Source: Periplaneta americana (lineage: Eukaryota > Arthropoda > Insecta > Blattodea > Blattidae). From it: 64,000 nt of DNA. Positions 11,686 to 22,741 of the stretch are shown here, piece by piece. Every line of letters begins with the position of its first letter. Positions within the stretch are counted from its first letter, which is position 1. Location: the NCBI RefSeq assembly GCF_040183065.1, contig NC_091132.1:165258102-165322101 (forward strand), given 5' to 3'. The position numbers and the translations under genes are program-made. The notes under the pieces were generated by a model. The model did not search any database. It saw only the letters and a program-made list of their open reading frames with translations, and was not told the DNA's origin.

Positions 11686-11690
11686 ATTTG
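11458..11690. repeat. (ATT)n microsatellite in unit A intron 3
   Basis: About 230 bp of ATT with periodic AATTATTATT interruptions. Units B (25381-25435) and C (53397-53462) have shorter tracts in the same intron position, followed by the same TAATTTGTAC-type sequence, so the microsatellite predates the unit duplications. Confidence 0.9.
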
Positions 11691-12194
11691 TACCATAGTT
11701 GTTTATTTCATCGTATCACTGTCTTGGACTTCTATTGTCCAATGTCTGTTGTCCAGCACATAAACATTAATAATTAAATGAATAATTGAGGGGTTTGCGA
11801 ATTGAGATACACATAATCTAAGATTTTAAAACGCAGCTGAATAAAATGTTATACACGCACGCAGCCCTGTCCTGCAGATATGTAAATACAGTCCAAATAA
11901 AATTTCGCTACTATAATTATTCACTACATTTTAAACCGTTTTCCCGAAGAAGGGCGTATAGGTCTGTACGCCTTTCTTCCGGCAAAGCCCTCATTTATTG
12001 TTATTACTATCAATATTGCTGTTATGATTATTATAATTACTATTATTACTTAATTTTTTAATATGGTCTGTACAGAAGTAACTGAAGATGAAAGACCATT
12101 GTCAGTTTCTCCTATATTACTTTGCTTATGGTGGATATATCTCTTCATTGAAAGTCTAGACATTCTTTCCACTAATGACACTTATAATTGTTAG

Positions 12195-12636
12195 TGTTGC
12201 AGTTAGCCATAATAGTGGAGTTCCAAATTTCTGCGAAAATATTCCAGAAGAGTACGACGGCAAGAAATACGTTTCTGATATTAGCGGAATGTCTTTTCCC
12301 AACTTTTCAAAACTCAAATCGGGGGATTTCGAAAAGCATTCACGCGTGCTCACAGGCGGGAAACCGTTCAGTTGTGATGTGTGTGGAAAGAGTTTTTCCC
12401 AATTGGCACATCTCAGGGCGCATTCACTCGTGCACTTGGGAGTGAAACCATTCTGTTGCGGCGTGTGTGAGAAGTGTTTCTTAAGGTCTGGACATCTTAA
12501 AGCGCATTCAATGGTACACAGTGGCGACAAGCCATTCAGCTGTGACGTCTGTGGAAAGAACTTTTCTAAGTCCTACGACCTCAAGAGGCATTCACTCGTG
12601 CACTCAAACGACAAGCCATTCAGTTGTGACGTGTGA
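12195..12636 (+). CDS. Unit A exon 4: zinc-finger exon up to in-frame TGA
   Basis: The acceptor TTGTTAG|T gives the split Ser codon and the conserved SVAVSHNSGV start. The first finger is damaged: CDICG became SDISG, and a deletion fuses it to the second finger. Three complete C2H2 fingers follow (about 12370-12610). The next finger starts FSCDV and then has TGA at 12634-12636, where every other finger has TGT for the second zinc-binding Cys. The predicted product to this stop is 250 aa. It could be a short three-finger protein or a recent pseudogene. Exons 1-3 remain intact, which suggests either recent inactivation or a working short product. Confidence 0.75.
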
Positions 12637-13536
12637 GGAAAGTGCTTTTCAAACTCGGACTATCTCAAGAAGCATTCACGCGTGCACACAAACGAGAGCC
12701 CATTCAGTTGTGATGTGTGTGGAAGGAGATTTTTGCAATTGGCACAGCTTGAGAGGCATTCTCGCACGCACAAAAACGAGAGACCATTCAGTTGTGATGT
12801 GTGTGGAAAAAGTTTTTCGCAATTGGCACGTCTCGAGACGCATTCATACGTCCAATCAGGCGTGAAACCATTCAGTTGTGACGTATGTGGGAAGTGCTTT
12901 TCAAGGTCCTACGATCTCAAGAGGCATTCAGTCGTGCACACAAACGTGAAGCCATTCATTTGTGATGAGTGTGGAAAGAGTTTTTCAAACTCGGATTATC
13001 TCAAGAAGCATTCACGCGTGCATACGAGCGAGAGCCTATTCTGTTGTGATGTGTGTGGAAAGAGTTTTTCGCAGTTGGCACACCTTGAGAGACATTCACG
13101 CTCTCACATTGGCGCGAAACCATTCTGTTGTGATGTGTGTGAGAAGTGTTTAACAAGTTCTTCAAACCTTAAAACACATTTAATTATGCATACCGGCGAG
13201 AAACCATTCATTTGTGACGTTTGTGGAAAGTGTTTTTCGCTCTCGAAATACCGCGATATGCATTCACGCGTTCACTCGGGCGTGAAACCATTCTCTTGTG
13301 ACGTCTGTGGAATGAGTTTCTCGCGCTCCATACGTTTGAAAAAGCATTCGCGTGTTCATACAGGTGAAAAGCCATACAGTTGTGACGTATGTGGAAAAAG
13401 TTTTTCGCAATTCGCACATCTCAAGATGCATTCACGCGTGCACACAGGCGCGAAACCATTTTGTTGTGATGTGTGTGGGAAGTGTTTTGCAAGATCTTCA
13501 AACCTTAAAAGACATTTAATGTTGCACACTGGGTAG
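12637..13536 (+). pseudogene. Unit A: ten further fingers in frame after the stop
   Basis: The same frame stays open for 300 codons after the TGA. It encodes the rest of the interrupted finger and ten more fingers, each 84 bp apart, ending HLMLHTG and TAG at 13534-13536. One finger (about 12790-12855) has the last His changed to Gln (HSYVQ); the rest keep C2H2. Absence of any indel across 900 bp argues that the nonsense change is recent or that the region is still translated by some means. Just after the stop the array is cut by a PIF/Harbinger insertion at 13550 and continues in decayed form at 16143. Confidence 0.8.
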
Positions 13537-13789
13537 AAGCCATTGGGACATATTAATAAAAGTGAGAAACTCCTAGTAAGGCCTGATGAGCACTAGCATA
13601 TCCTCGCTAGTTTGTATTAATAAAAACATCCTCAAATGGCGGAGCAAAAGATCAGCGACATGAGCATTTGCTCTGTATTTGTTCATCTTTTGTTTTTGCT
13701 TTATTTACTTCCTTCCACACTTACGACTCTATTTCATATCACAGGGTTGACAATAGTAGATAGGCTATCTTAACAAACACAACGTGTTC

Positions 13790-13925
13790 GGTCTGAGGTG
13801 TGGATTAAAAATTTAATTAACGTTCCGCAATGGAGGAAAGCACAAAAGCGTTTTGAGCAAATTATTGAAGTCCATAAGAAAGTGCTTCAGAAATCACAAC
13901 TCCCTGACAGCAAGGGCATAAAACA
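13790..13925 (+). pseudogene. Harbinger accessory ORF fragment, N-terminal part
   Basis: One frame reads as a charged, plausibly coding peptide (for example QWRKAQKRFEQIIEVHKKVL) and is broken at 13928 by a nested insertion. Its continuation at 14948 resembles the C-terminal helix of a MADF/SANT-like domain (EFGMEM..NNMRSRLK). Assignment as the DNA-binding companion protein of Harbinger is inference from position. Confidence 0.4.
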
Positions 13926-13927
13926 TG

Positions 13928-14246
13928 TAGGGAACGTCCATGGAATTTGGACCACTTGACTTAAATAGCATATAACTTCATCCACTGCAATGATATCTCT
14001 ATGATTTTTATAAACAAAAATTAGTGTAGTGCAGTGACTGCTTTGGTGAAACTAAACAATAATACCGGTATAATTTACATAAATTGTTTAAAAACAATGT
14101 TTATCAGAAAATGTGTTTCCATGTAATTTGGACCGGGAATTCGTGTAATTTGGACTGGTATACTGTATATCTCCAGTACTTACTTAAGTTATTCTAAACA
14201 ATAAAATGGAACATTATGATACATTGTACGTACCTTTGCACACGTG

Positions 14247-14294
<48 letters not shown>

Positions 14295-14945
14295 AGTTCA
14301 TCCCGAATTTCGGCACAGTCTTCATGGGCTTGCCTTTCGCAACTACTGCACTGCTAAGTCCACAGCCAGACTTTCAAAACAAATTAAAAGTGGGCGAAAG
14401 TTTTATACATTCGTGTTTATTAGAGGCTATTTCAATATAAGAAACTTACTGTAGCTAAGTTTGTGAATATAAACCAGAATTATGGGGTTATTGTATATGT
14501 CTTTATGTAATATTTATCTCTCTGTCAAATTTCAAAAGCTTTTATTCAATATCGTCCTTAGAATCACAGGTAAAACCACCCACAAGCGCAGAAATTAAAA
14601 TATTGCTTCAGTGGTCCAAATTACACATTCATGGTCAGTTCAAATTATACACCGTGCAAATATTTCATATATAAACAAATATTACAAAAAATATTGTAAA
14701 TAGACGAATGCAACTATGGTATAAGTTATCTTTATATTTTTGCAATACTTGAACAAGCAAAACATCCAAATAGTAACTACACAGCACTCAATCTCGACAG
14801 AGTGCAAGGTTTTAAGGATTGAGAGTAAAAAACTTATTTTCTTCTCACCCCTCACCTTTGAATGTAACAGCAAAATAACTTGCATATACCAAAATTGAAA
14901 TCAATTCAAATTACACGCCGGTCCAAGTTACACGGCCTTCCCCTA
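13928..14945. mobile_element. Nested DNA transposon, TIR TAGGG...TTGGACC
   Basis: The left end TAGGGAACGTCCATGGAATT and the inverted right end (reverse complement TAGGGGAAGGCCGTGTAACT) flank about 1 kb. It has several subterminal TAATTTGGACCG-type repeats and an (AAT)n tract at 14249-14294. The outermost TA on each side is consistent with a TA target duplication. No transposase is visible. It interrupts the Harbinger accessory ORF. Confidence 0.55.
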
Positions 14946-14947
14946 GC

Positions 14948-15098
14948 TGTCGAATCCATCAGGAAGCAATAAAGCAGGAATTTGGCATGGAAATGATAGT
15001 AAACAAGATTATGAAAAATATTAATAATATGAGAAGCCGATTGAAATCAAAAACAGACCTAAAAGGACTGGAAACAAGCAAATCATTTTAAAGAATTT
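14948..15098 (+). pseudogene. Harbinger accessory ORF fragment, MADF-like end
   Basis: Open frame with EFGMEMIVNKIMKNINNMRS, resembling the end of MADF/Myb-SANT domains, where a hydrophobic helix is followed by LRSxxxR. Ends KSF and a stop at about 15090. It is separated from its upstream half by the nested element. Confidence 0.4.
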
Positions 15099-15290
15099 CT
15101 TCATATACGGGAATAATGCACGGAACCAGGCCACTTGACGTTAACGCTAGTTTAATCTCTCATGTCCATTGCACGTAGCCTGCACGTTAATACTGGGGAC
15201 TGCTTTTCTATTTATATATTCATCCCCATGTATAGTTTTTTTTATTAACACGTGGGTACAGTCCACTGCCCCTGTAATATCAGGGAATGT

Positions 15291-15507
15291 GTCGACCTCG
15301 GTAGCGCACTGGGTATAGTGCTGGCCTTCTGCGCTCGAGGTTGCGGGTTCGATCCCGGCCCAGGTGTGCTTAAATGCGACAGGCTTATGTCTGTAGATTT
15401 ACTGGCACGTAAAAGAACTTCTGAGGGACAAAATTCCGGCACACCGGCGACGCTGAAACAACCTCTGCAGTTGTGAGCGTCGTTAAAGAAACCATAATTT
15501 AAAAAAT
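15291..15507 (+). mobile_element. tRNA-derived SINE, family 2, TSD TATCAGGGAATGT
   Basis: A tRNA-like head with A box (GGTAGCGCACTGGGTATAGTG) and B box (GGTTCGATCCC) is followed by the family body ending GAGCGTCGTTAAAGAAACCA. The 13-bp duplication TATCAGGGAATGT flanks it exactly (15278-15290 and 15508-15520). Intact pol III boxes make this a comparatively young copy. Confidence 0.9.
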
Positions 15508-15529
15508 TATCAGGGAATGTACACTTGTT

Positions 15530-15945
15530 TGACCGTTAAATTTTAGCTGCCTCAAGAGCAGCATTGGTAATTGTATCCAGTTGTCTACTTTTTCCTTAAT
15601 TGCACAGATAATTTCCCAGAATGCTGAGGACACAGTCCCTTGTGAAATACCAATATCTTCTACTACACCAACCTGAAAACTAAGGGCTCCTACGCACCTT
15701 AGAAATATTCTCTTTTTTTCTTCATTGCTTGGTGTTCCATCCCTTGTTTCGTTCGATTCGGGTAAGAAATGTTCCGTAAGCCACTACACGTCATTTTCCC
15801 GTTCAAATCTGTACAAATCTTAGTAACTATACACATTAGACACCCTATGTATTTTATAAATCTTTCTTCTTCGATCAGGAATCACATTCATGAATGCTGC
15901 CATCATGTTTATAAACCTCTCTCGAGTACGTTGAGTCTCCTAATA
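15530..15945 (-). pseudogene. PIF/Harbinger transposase fragment (HARBI1-like)
   Basis: Read on the minus strand, one frame is open for about 55 codons around 15710-15550. It contains a helix-turn-helix-like stretch (EDIGISQGTVSSAFWEI) followed by AIKEKVDNWIQ, which fits the N-terminal region of HARBI1-type transposases (FL+ALRF..., GISQSTVSR). Upstream (to 15945) a frame with RNRFINGRFF continues the similarity with stops. The catalytic domain is missing. Confidence 0.55.
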
Positions 15946-16142
15946 AGCTACCTCAGGATATCGTAATCATTTGCTCGTAACAATGAGCATGACCTCTGCT
16001 TTATTTATATCAAAACGTGAGCACTTGCTCTGCGGCAGAGGTGATTGAGCACGACCTCGGCGAGTAACATGAGCAAGATCTTATTATTAATATCAAACAG
16101 AGACAATGCTCAGATTCTTAAGTAACTTCCTTTTATTAATAT

Positions 16143-16900
16143 CTCCTATTGAGTTGTCATGTTTGTTGAAAGTGTTTTTCGCTCTCAAAATATCTCGATA
16201 GGCATTCACGCGTACACTAAGGTGTAAAACTATTACCACAGCGTACTATATACAGTCACGAAGCTTGAGTTTTGAGGGTGCTAGAAACAATAGACTGTGA
16301 CGGTATTATTTTGCACTTCCTGTAATGAGGCGATATTAGCGATCCTAGTGGTGAGCAACTACCTAATGTTTGCATAATTACTACATATTCAGCTTCGCGA
16401 CTGTGTATACTAGACTTTGCTATTACGCTGTGACGTCTTTGGGAAGACCTTTTTCGCTCTCCGTACATTTGAATAATCATTCACGCGTACGCACTAGTCA
16501 GAAACCATTCGTTTGTGAAGTGACTGGGAACTCTTATAGAAGCTCTTCAAATCTATATAAGGCATTCTTTCGTCCTTACTGTCATAGAGCCATTCAATAC
16601 AGACGTCAATGCAAAGTGTTCTTCTCGCGCGGAATCTCTCTCTTTGCATTCACGTGTTCATACAGATCTCAATGTGCATTCACGTATCCACAATTGAGTA
16701 GCCATTCAGTTGTGATGTGTGTGGGAATCTCCAGATGCCTTTTCGTGAAAAACCGTTCGGTTGTGATGTGTTTGGACTGGATTTTTCACGCTCGAAAGAC
16801 CTTAATCTGTATTCACGTATGCATACGTAAGAGAAAGTCTTCAGCTGCGTGTGTGTGAAATGCGTTTTTATGGCCCGCACATCTTAATATACATACATGC
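16143..16900 (+). pseudogene. Decayed zinc fingers, tail of unit A
   Basis: Finger fragments (VECFSRSKYLDRHSRVH-like at 16160-16215, CDVFGKTFFAL-like at 16425-16480) continue after the Harbinger insertion, with several frame changes. The 163-bp MITE at 16247-16409 interrupts them. Confidence 0.65.
16247..16409. mobile_element. 163-bp MITE, TIR TATATACAGTCACGAAGCT
   Basis: Ends TATATACAGTCACGAAGCTT and AGCTTCGCGACTGTGTATA match the 1.5-kb element at 1707-3225. Both copies follow a CACAG.GTA-like sequence in the tail of a finger exon, which suggests one insertion inherited through unit duplication, with internal loss in this copy. Confidence 0.6.
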
Positions 16901-16919
16901 GTGTACATAATTATATTTT

Positions 16920-17215
16920 ATAATAAATGTTTAAATATCCTGTACTTTAATCACTATATGGTTTTATTATGTTAGCTTTAATTTGTACTTCGGCAAGATA
17001 ATCTTTCTTTGTTATTAACGTCTATAATAAATTGTCTAGGATTTTTAATCAGGTAATGTTTTATTCCTTTGACTTTTATTCTAATTGTAACTTTAACACT
17101 AATTGTAATTATAATTTTATTTTTATTCATAATACTGTAGTTATAATTCTCAGCTAGGGGTTAAGATTAGGCTTGATGGGATTAGTTCTACCAGGTTAAA
17201 TAAATCAATATATAG
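16920..17215 (+). mobile_element. LINE 3' end with TACCAGGTTAAATAAAT tail
   Basis: AT-rich sequence ending in the CTACCAGGTTAAATAAAT signature and an AT-rich tail. The same 3' end, at the same place relative to the finger array, is found at 56340-56610. A reversed solo copy lies at 56910-56990. Probably the 3' UTR of a Jockey/CR1-type LINE; the clade is inference. Confidence 0.55.
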
Positions 17216-18888
17216 TATACTATACTGTTCATATGCCAAAAGCCATATGATGGATCTTGCGTGGAAGGTCTTTTTGTGCTAAGAGGTACCTCAAATGGTG
17301 TTTACACTTACTTCCTGGCGAGAAATGACTGAATTGCCTAGTTTTGGCTTAACTTTGTTCAATAGGGGAAATATGAAATGCGAAGCTGCAGAAGCTCGAC
17401 ATCTTCCTCACTTATGGAATCAGTTCGAAGCAGCTAGGTCAAGTGAACCACGCACATTAACACAGAAGCATGGCACAATCGCTTCCAGAACATTGCTTGT
17501 AAGAATCATCCCACTGTTTACGAACTCACACGTTATTTAAAGAATGAGCAATCCGATGTAGACAGAATGATCCAGGGCTTGGAACTGGGACGAAGAGTGA
17601 AAAAAGCACTAAAACGAAAATATAAGGCTGCAAAATATTTCACAAAGGTATGATGAATTCAAAGACAAAGGACGTGTAGTTGAATATTTACGTGCATTCA
17701 ATTTTTGCGTTACAACATTCAAATCTGAATAAATCCATACAAAACTCGGTTTCTGCAATAAAATTGGACCAAAGTTTTTCAGGAAATATGTAAACATTTC
17801 AAAACTTCGTTCCAACTAATTATTGCAATATCATTTTAAAAAATATATAAAATAATAAATACTGTATATGTGAATTTGGTTTGTTCTAATTTTCTCTTGG
17901 GTCAATTCGTTTGGGTGAATTCTCCTTTGCGTCAATCATCCATGCGTCAAATTTCATTTCAGTGAATATTTTCGTGTGAACTAGCACCGATATAAATATA
18001 CTTGAACAATACGAAATGTACAAACATGTATGGGAAAAATGAGCAGCAGTATACTGATTATATGCAATTGTTCATTACTCCGTTATTAAGATACTCTTTG
18101 GAAAGTTTGGTTAAACTATTTCAAATGTATGTACGCCTAAAGTGTTTGTTGACCAGCGTTTCAACAAATATATTACGTATTTTCATTACAATGTAATCAA
18201 CAAAATAACTATATTCGTTATAGATAAATATTTCAGACCAGCTGCTGCTCCTCATTTTGATTTGGCTCACAAAATATGGACTCATTCGCTTTAGATTTTT
18301 GATTTTGATGTTGACTACTCTTTCAGATTCAAACAAGTTAAATCTCATCAATTATATATCTCATTCTGTTTATGGATGTATATGTGAAATTAGTAGCCTA
18401 CATAATTATGAGTTTGCTTCAGCTATTCTCAATGCCCCACATATAGCCCTGCAGGAACGTAATGAAATATATACTAGACATCTACCTGCCACTAGGAGAC
18501 AGGATTGCGGTCCTATTCAGACACTCCTAGCTCTATGTAATACAGGAAACTATTTTAAAGTCGTAAATCGACCTGATAATTATATTCGTGACTTTTTTTT
18601 TCCCTAGACTCTCTTCTTCTCAAATACGTCAGAAGGTTTTGGAAGGTAATACTCTCACACAGGCTTTAAACTAGAAAATAAATAATTGTCGCAGAAATCC
18701 ACAAATGAAAAATTATATTTGTTTTAAAATACGAAAATCTTGTAAAATATTCTAAATAATTGTGCAAAAAAGGATTAAATTAATAAGGTTTGTAGAAACA
18801 AAAAGATAAGTAATTTTTTCTTGGAGTTTTATTGCTTTAAGTCCATCTACCACAATCTAGATGAGATTATGCATGTAAATCGTTAGAC
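17216..18888. other. A-B spacer: finger remnant, FLYWCH/MULE C-terminal remnant, duplicated block
   Basis: Positions 17240-17380 hold a last decayed finger. Positions 17385-17740 encode, with breaks, the C-terminal helical part of a FLYWCH/MULE protein (a VxxWHxxFQ..HP..Y.L..YLKNEQSDVDRMI pattern) that is fuller at 41950-42900. Positions 17880-18350 match 43060-43360 and 44690-44890. Positions 18400-18660 match 45140-45390 and 59025-59480. The spacer is therefore part of the tandem duplication unit. Confidence 0.6.
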
Positions 18889-18896
18889 GTATCCAG

Positions 18897-19884
18897 TAGA
18901 GATGGGTAAAAAATAACACAACAGTTATTTTGGAACTGTTCCGGTCTCGGAACTGTTGCAAAAATGAACAGTAGGTCGGAACCTCCTGTTCCGAAATAAC
19001 AGTGTTCCGACTCCGAGCTGCTCACTTGCCCAGCTGTTGCGGGCTCGCAGTACCGCGTTGCACAGGGTATGTTCCGACTCTCTCGGAACTGTTGCAAAAA
19101 TGAACAGTAGGTCGGGACCTCCTGTTCCGAAATAACAGTGTTCCGACTCCGAGCTGCTCACTTGCCCAGCTGTTGCGGGCTCGCAGTACCGCGTTGCACA
19201 AGGTATGTTCCGACTCCGAGATAACAGTCGGAACGTCGGAGCTTGTTCCGATGAACCGACAGCTGCAGTTACACTGTTCTCGTTGTTCTTTATGTTATAC
19301 TTGGAACTTCGTTGGATGAAGTTGGTACTTGAAACTCTCACGTGGTTGGAGGGGGGCGCATGGAAATTGAAATCCTTGCGGTGGCGCGAACTTTAATATC
19401 AACATTTGTAAGACTGGCCAATCATCTGTAATGTTATAGTAAGTATTTAATAATCTGTAATATTCATTCCCGCTTTATGGTTTATTTCACCATTAGTTGA
19501 CTAATTCTGTTTTATAAACATTCTACAAAGTCATAAAGTACGCATACTATTATTAATTCATTGATCAGCTGATTCTATACAAAGGTTAAAGTCGTAAATG
19601 GTAATGAGTGGTTTAGTTACAATGCGTGTATGTCGTTTGTTGAGGTTAAGTCTGACAAGCACAAGTTTTTGTGCTATCTTCTCTGTTATCAAAGAACGAC
19701 AAAAATATTGTAGCATTATTTGTTGGAAACTACCCATATAAGCACTGATTTGGAGAGCGAGGTTTAATGCGAAGTTTAAATTACACTTTGGTAAAGATGC
19801 GATTCCAACATTTTACTAACCCACTGCGGGGTTTCCAGGTTTCAGTACTGCCAATATATATCTTTTTTATTTATGAAATTGTAA

Positions 19885-19928
<44 letters not shown>

Positions 19929-20420
19929 ACTGCATTAAGAAAAGTAAAAATAAAAATTAATGATTTGTTTTTTTTTATTATGTAATAGAGAGAAGAGAAA
20001 TTACATACCATATGTTTTAAATGTTATGTTATTTTTTTTAGTTGGCTACCATGTCTTTATAACTTTATGTACGAAAACAAAGTGTTGTATTCTGTCCTTG
20101 TAGTCAACAGCTGTTTAATTACTAACATTAAGCTTTTGAGTTCTGCCCGTATGCACAGCAATTTTCCAAAATCGATTCGAATGTGCATTGCAGTGCCATC
20201 TATAGATAAGAATGTGTACTATGTCATGCCTATGAGTGCTCCAGTGTGAGCAGCATGGTAAAGAGGGAGGGTACTGTACCGTTCGTTTGAACGACTCAAC
20301 GACTCCGACTCATCACCACTGGTGACTGTTATTTCGGAACTGTTATTTGGAACATAGTATTTTTTCGGAACCGGAACAGTCGGAACTGTTCCGGGAAAAG
20401 AACAACTTCGCCCATCACTA
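18897..20420. mobile_element. hAT-like non-autonomous element, TSD GTATCCAG
   Basis: The element starts TAGAGATGGG and ends CCCATCACTA and is flanked by the 8-bp duplication GTATCCAG (18889-18896, 20421-20428). Internally it has many GGAAC/GTTCC inverted motifs, a 136-bp tandem duplication (18949 and 19085 starts) and an (ATT)n tract at 19887-19927. No transposase is visible. Unit D (about 60540) and unit C (about 46690) carry the unoccupied sequence. Confidence 0.85.
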
Positions 20421-20428
20421 GTATCCAG

Positions 20429-22734
20429 TTTATAACGTTCACATTACTGGGCATGTGTAATCCAGAAACCTACGTCTCACGGTCTTCTATGTGAATTGCT
20501 ATGCAGCTAGAATAGTTATCCTTTCTAGAAGTTTCTTTTAGGTCTGTGTATATTTGCTGTATAGAGTCAATTATTCTGCGCTAATTTTGGTCTTACCTAG
20601 TGCTTAAGATTTACGGCACAAACAGGTATGTAAATGTAAATATTTCAGTGCACAGTGGACAATTTACTGTTGCATTGTATTCCGCAAAAGATTGGAGTAA
20701 ACGACATCTACAAACTTTCTTCATGACTTTCAATCCGTTGTGCTTTATATCGGCTTGTACTACAGACAAGTATTTCTTTCTTTGCGTGGTAATATGTATA
20801 ATGTGTTTCGGCAAATGTTTTCACTTCTCTCGTATGACATACAGTTGATTCTTGCTTACCGATTGTACGTTGTATTGTCACATTATTTCTACAATATTTG
20901 TATATGGAACTTGGGTCTTGTGAATACTATTCTCCACATTAATAATTATACGCAGTATATGAATATTGATATAGAATGTTTTACTCTGATTACGCAGGAA
21001 GGAACAATTGCACAATACCGAAGGAGCGAATATTTCGTATACCGCTACTCATGACGTCATCCTATTTTCTCGAAAATAAAAACGAAATTACACTCCTGAT
21101 ATCCTTATTCGAACCTATTTTGTCTACTCATACCTTTTTTACTATTTATTCTCTCTCTACTTTTATGATACATTCTTTTCATTACCGTTACTATCTCTTA
21201 TTTGTTATACTTACCGTACCCGTGCGCTCCGTTTCACCTGTTAGAATTAAATATAAAGTAATTACATAATTAAAATAGGACGTTTGAGCCAGGGAACAAC
21301 TTTTACAACAGCGCAACATAATCTGCTTCGCTCTTTACCCAATTTTCTTTATTTGCATTTATTGCATATATATTTTATGTATTTTAACACGATTCAACTG
21401 AGCATAGTTAAAATTTGAATTATAAAATAATGGATTGCTAAGCTAACGTACTATTACTGCATACTAAATCAATACACTCTCGTTGTTCGTTAATGCTCTG
21501 AGATTAAAATGAGTGTACATCAATATTATTTTAAGAAATACAGAAAACGAATGTACAAAATAGCCTATCAAACTTTCTGTGCATAAGAAGCTATTTTAAT
21601 CTTACCTGTCCTCGATTTACTCAGACGTTACTGTAATAACATTATAGCATTATGTCCATCTAGAGAAACTACACTTTCCAATGGTGAAATAATAATTAAT
21701 TATACAAATCGGTTAATTTAGCTTCTGATATTACTTCATACAAACACAGAAACATTCTCTGTAGGCTATGTTTAATAGCTTTCGATTGTTGATGTCCAAG
21801 GCCCCTGTTTCGATTGTTATTGTCCAAGGCACCTTATAGACGAAGTCATTCGTTCTTAATTCTTTGCACTATCTTAGATGGCTTTATTTTAATTTTAAAA
21901 CTCATTTATCTCATTAAATATCAGTCCTATCAAAGTTTTGTGATGGATTAAACTTATCGGAAATCATTTTTAAAGAAACTCTTCATATGTAACATTTTTC
22001 ACAAAAATCAATAATAAGCGAGATATTTCGATTTATTTAATTCAGCCCCCCTTACAACCCCCCTTTTAAATAAAGTATTTTGAATGCCATATAGCCTAAA
22101 ATCTAAGTTACAACGAACTTAATTTATATTCCAATTTTCATATAAATCGGTTCAGCCATTATCGCGTGAAAAGGTAACAAACATACAGACAGACATAGAA
22201 ACAAAAATTTCAAAAATGCGATTTTCGGTTTCAGGGTGGTTAATTATATATGTTAGGACCAATTATTTTTGGAAAATCGAAAATTACCAGAAAAATTTCG
22301 GCTACAGATTTATTATTAGTATAGATATATCCTAATCTCTATCCCACCTGATGCTATATTCCTAACTCTCCTAATTCTTAGTCCTTATTGACATGTAAGA
22401 TGACTAATTCATACACCTCTCTCACTTTGCTATTTACATCACTTCACTATTTAATTTAATACCTTTACACTATAATCTGACACTTTACATAATTTAAGCG
22501 ACTCATACACTTATCTTCCATTGTTCTACACTGTGTCTTTCATGTCTTTTGTTTTCTTTTTTCACTTCGTCTATTTCCTACTTTACTCGTCCGACACTAT
22601 TTAGTAGACATCTGCATTTTGTTGAAAATGCCCGATCGAATCCAGTGGAACAAATCATATGTAGAACATTGAGAGAAATAATATCGTGAAATAATCGAAC
22701 TTATTTTTTAGACAACGACTGTATCATGTCCCTA
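20429..22734. other. Unit B upstream region
   Basis: Paralogous to 60540-62200 (unit D) and in part to 47845-49720 (unit C). Positions 20740-21050 are open for about 100 codons, as is 60902-61174, but the differences between the two are mostly amino-acid changing, so I do not call a gene. Positions 22300-22734 are a pyrimidine-rich block conserved upstream of units B, C and D. Confidence 0.5.
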
Positions 22735-22741
22735 GTATCAC

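Larger units (their letters stand above)
13550..16142. mobile_element. PIF/Harbinger-like element inserted in the finger array
   Basis: Inverted ends ATATTAATAAAAG (13550-13562) and CTTTTATTAATAT (16130-16142) bound 2.6 kb that separates finger sequence ending GAAGCCATTGGGA from finger sequence resuming with TTGTTGAAAGTG. Inside, on the minus strand at 15530-15945, is a HARBI1-like transposase fragment. On the + strand are split pieces of a MADF/Myb-like ORF (13790-13925 and 14948-15098). A two-ORF layout of this kind is known for animal Harbinger elements. Subterminal GAGCA/TGCTC repeats are frequent. The element is dead and carries its own nested insertions. Confidence 0.65.

Noticed and set aside
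12634-12636. Selenocysteine at the in-frame TGA
   Set aside because: The TGA replaces a zinc-ligand Cys codon, which is suggestive, but the other stops in this family include TAA and no SECIS-like hairpin was seen downstream before the Harbinger insertion.
15291-15507. tRNA gene candidate with A and B boxes
   Set aside because: The head is followed by a SINE body and flanked by a 13-bp TSD, and it does not fold to a full tRNA. Same for 51275-51535 and 40576-40845.
20740-21054. 104-codon open frame with a paralogue at 60902-61174
   Set aside because: The two copies align without indels, but by hand count about 16 of 22 differences change the amino acid, which is the neutral pattern. Unit C has no open counterpart.
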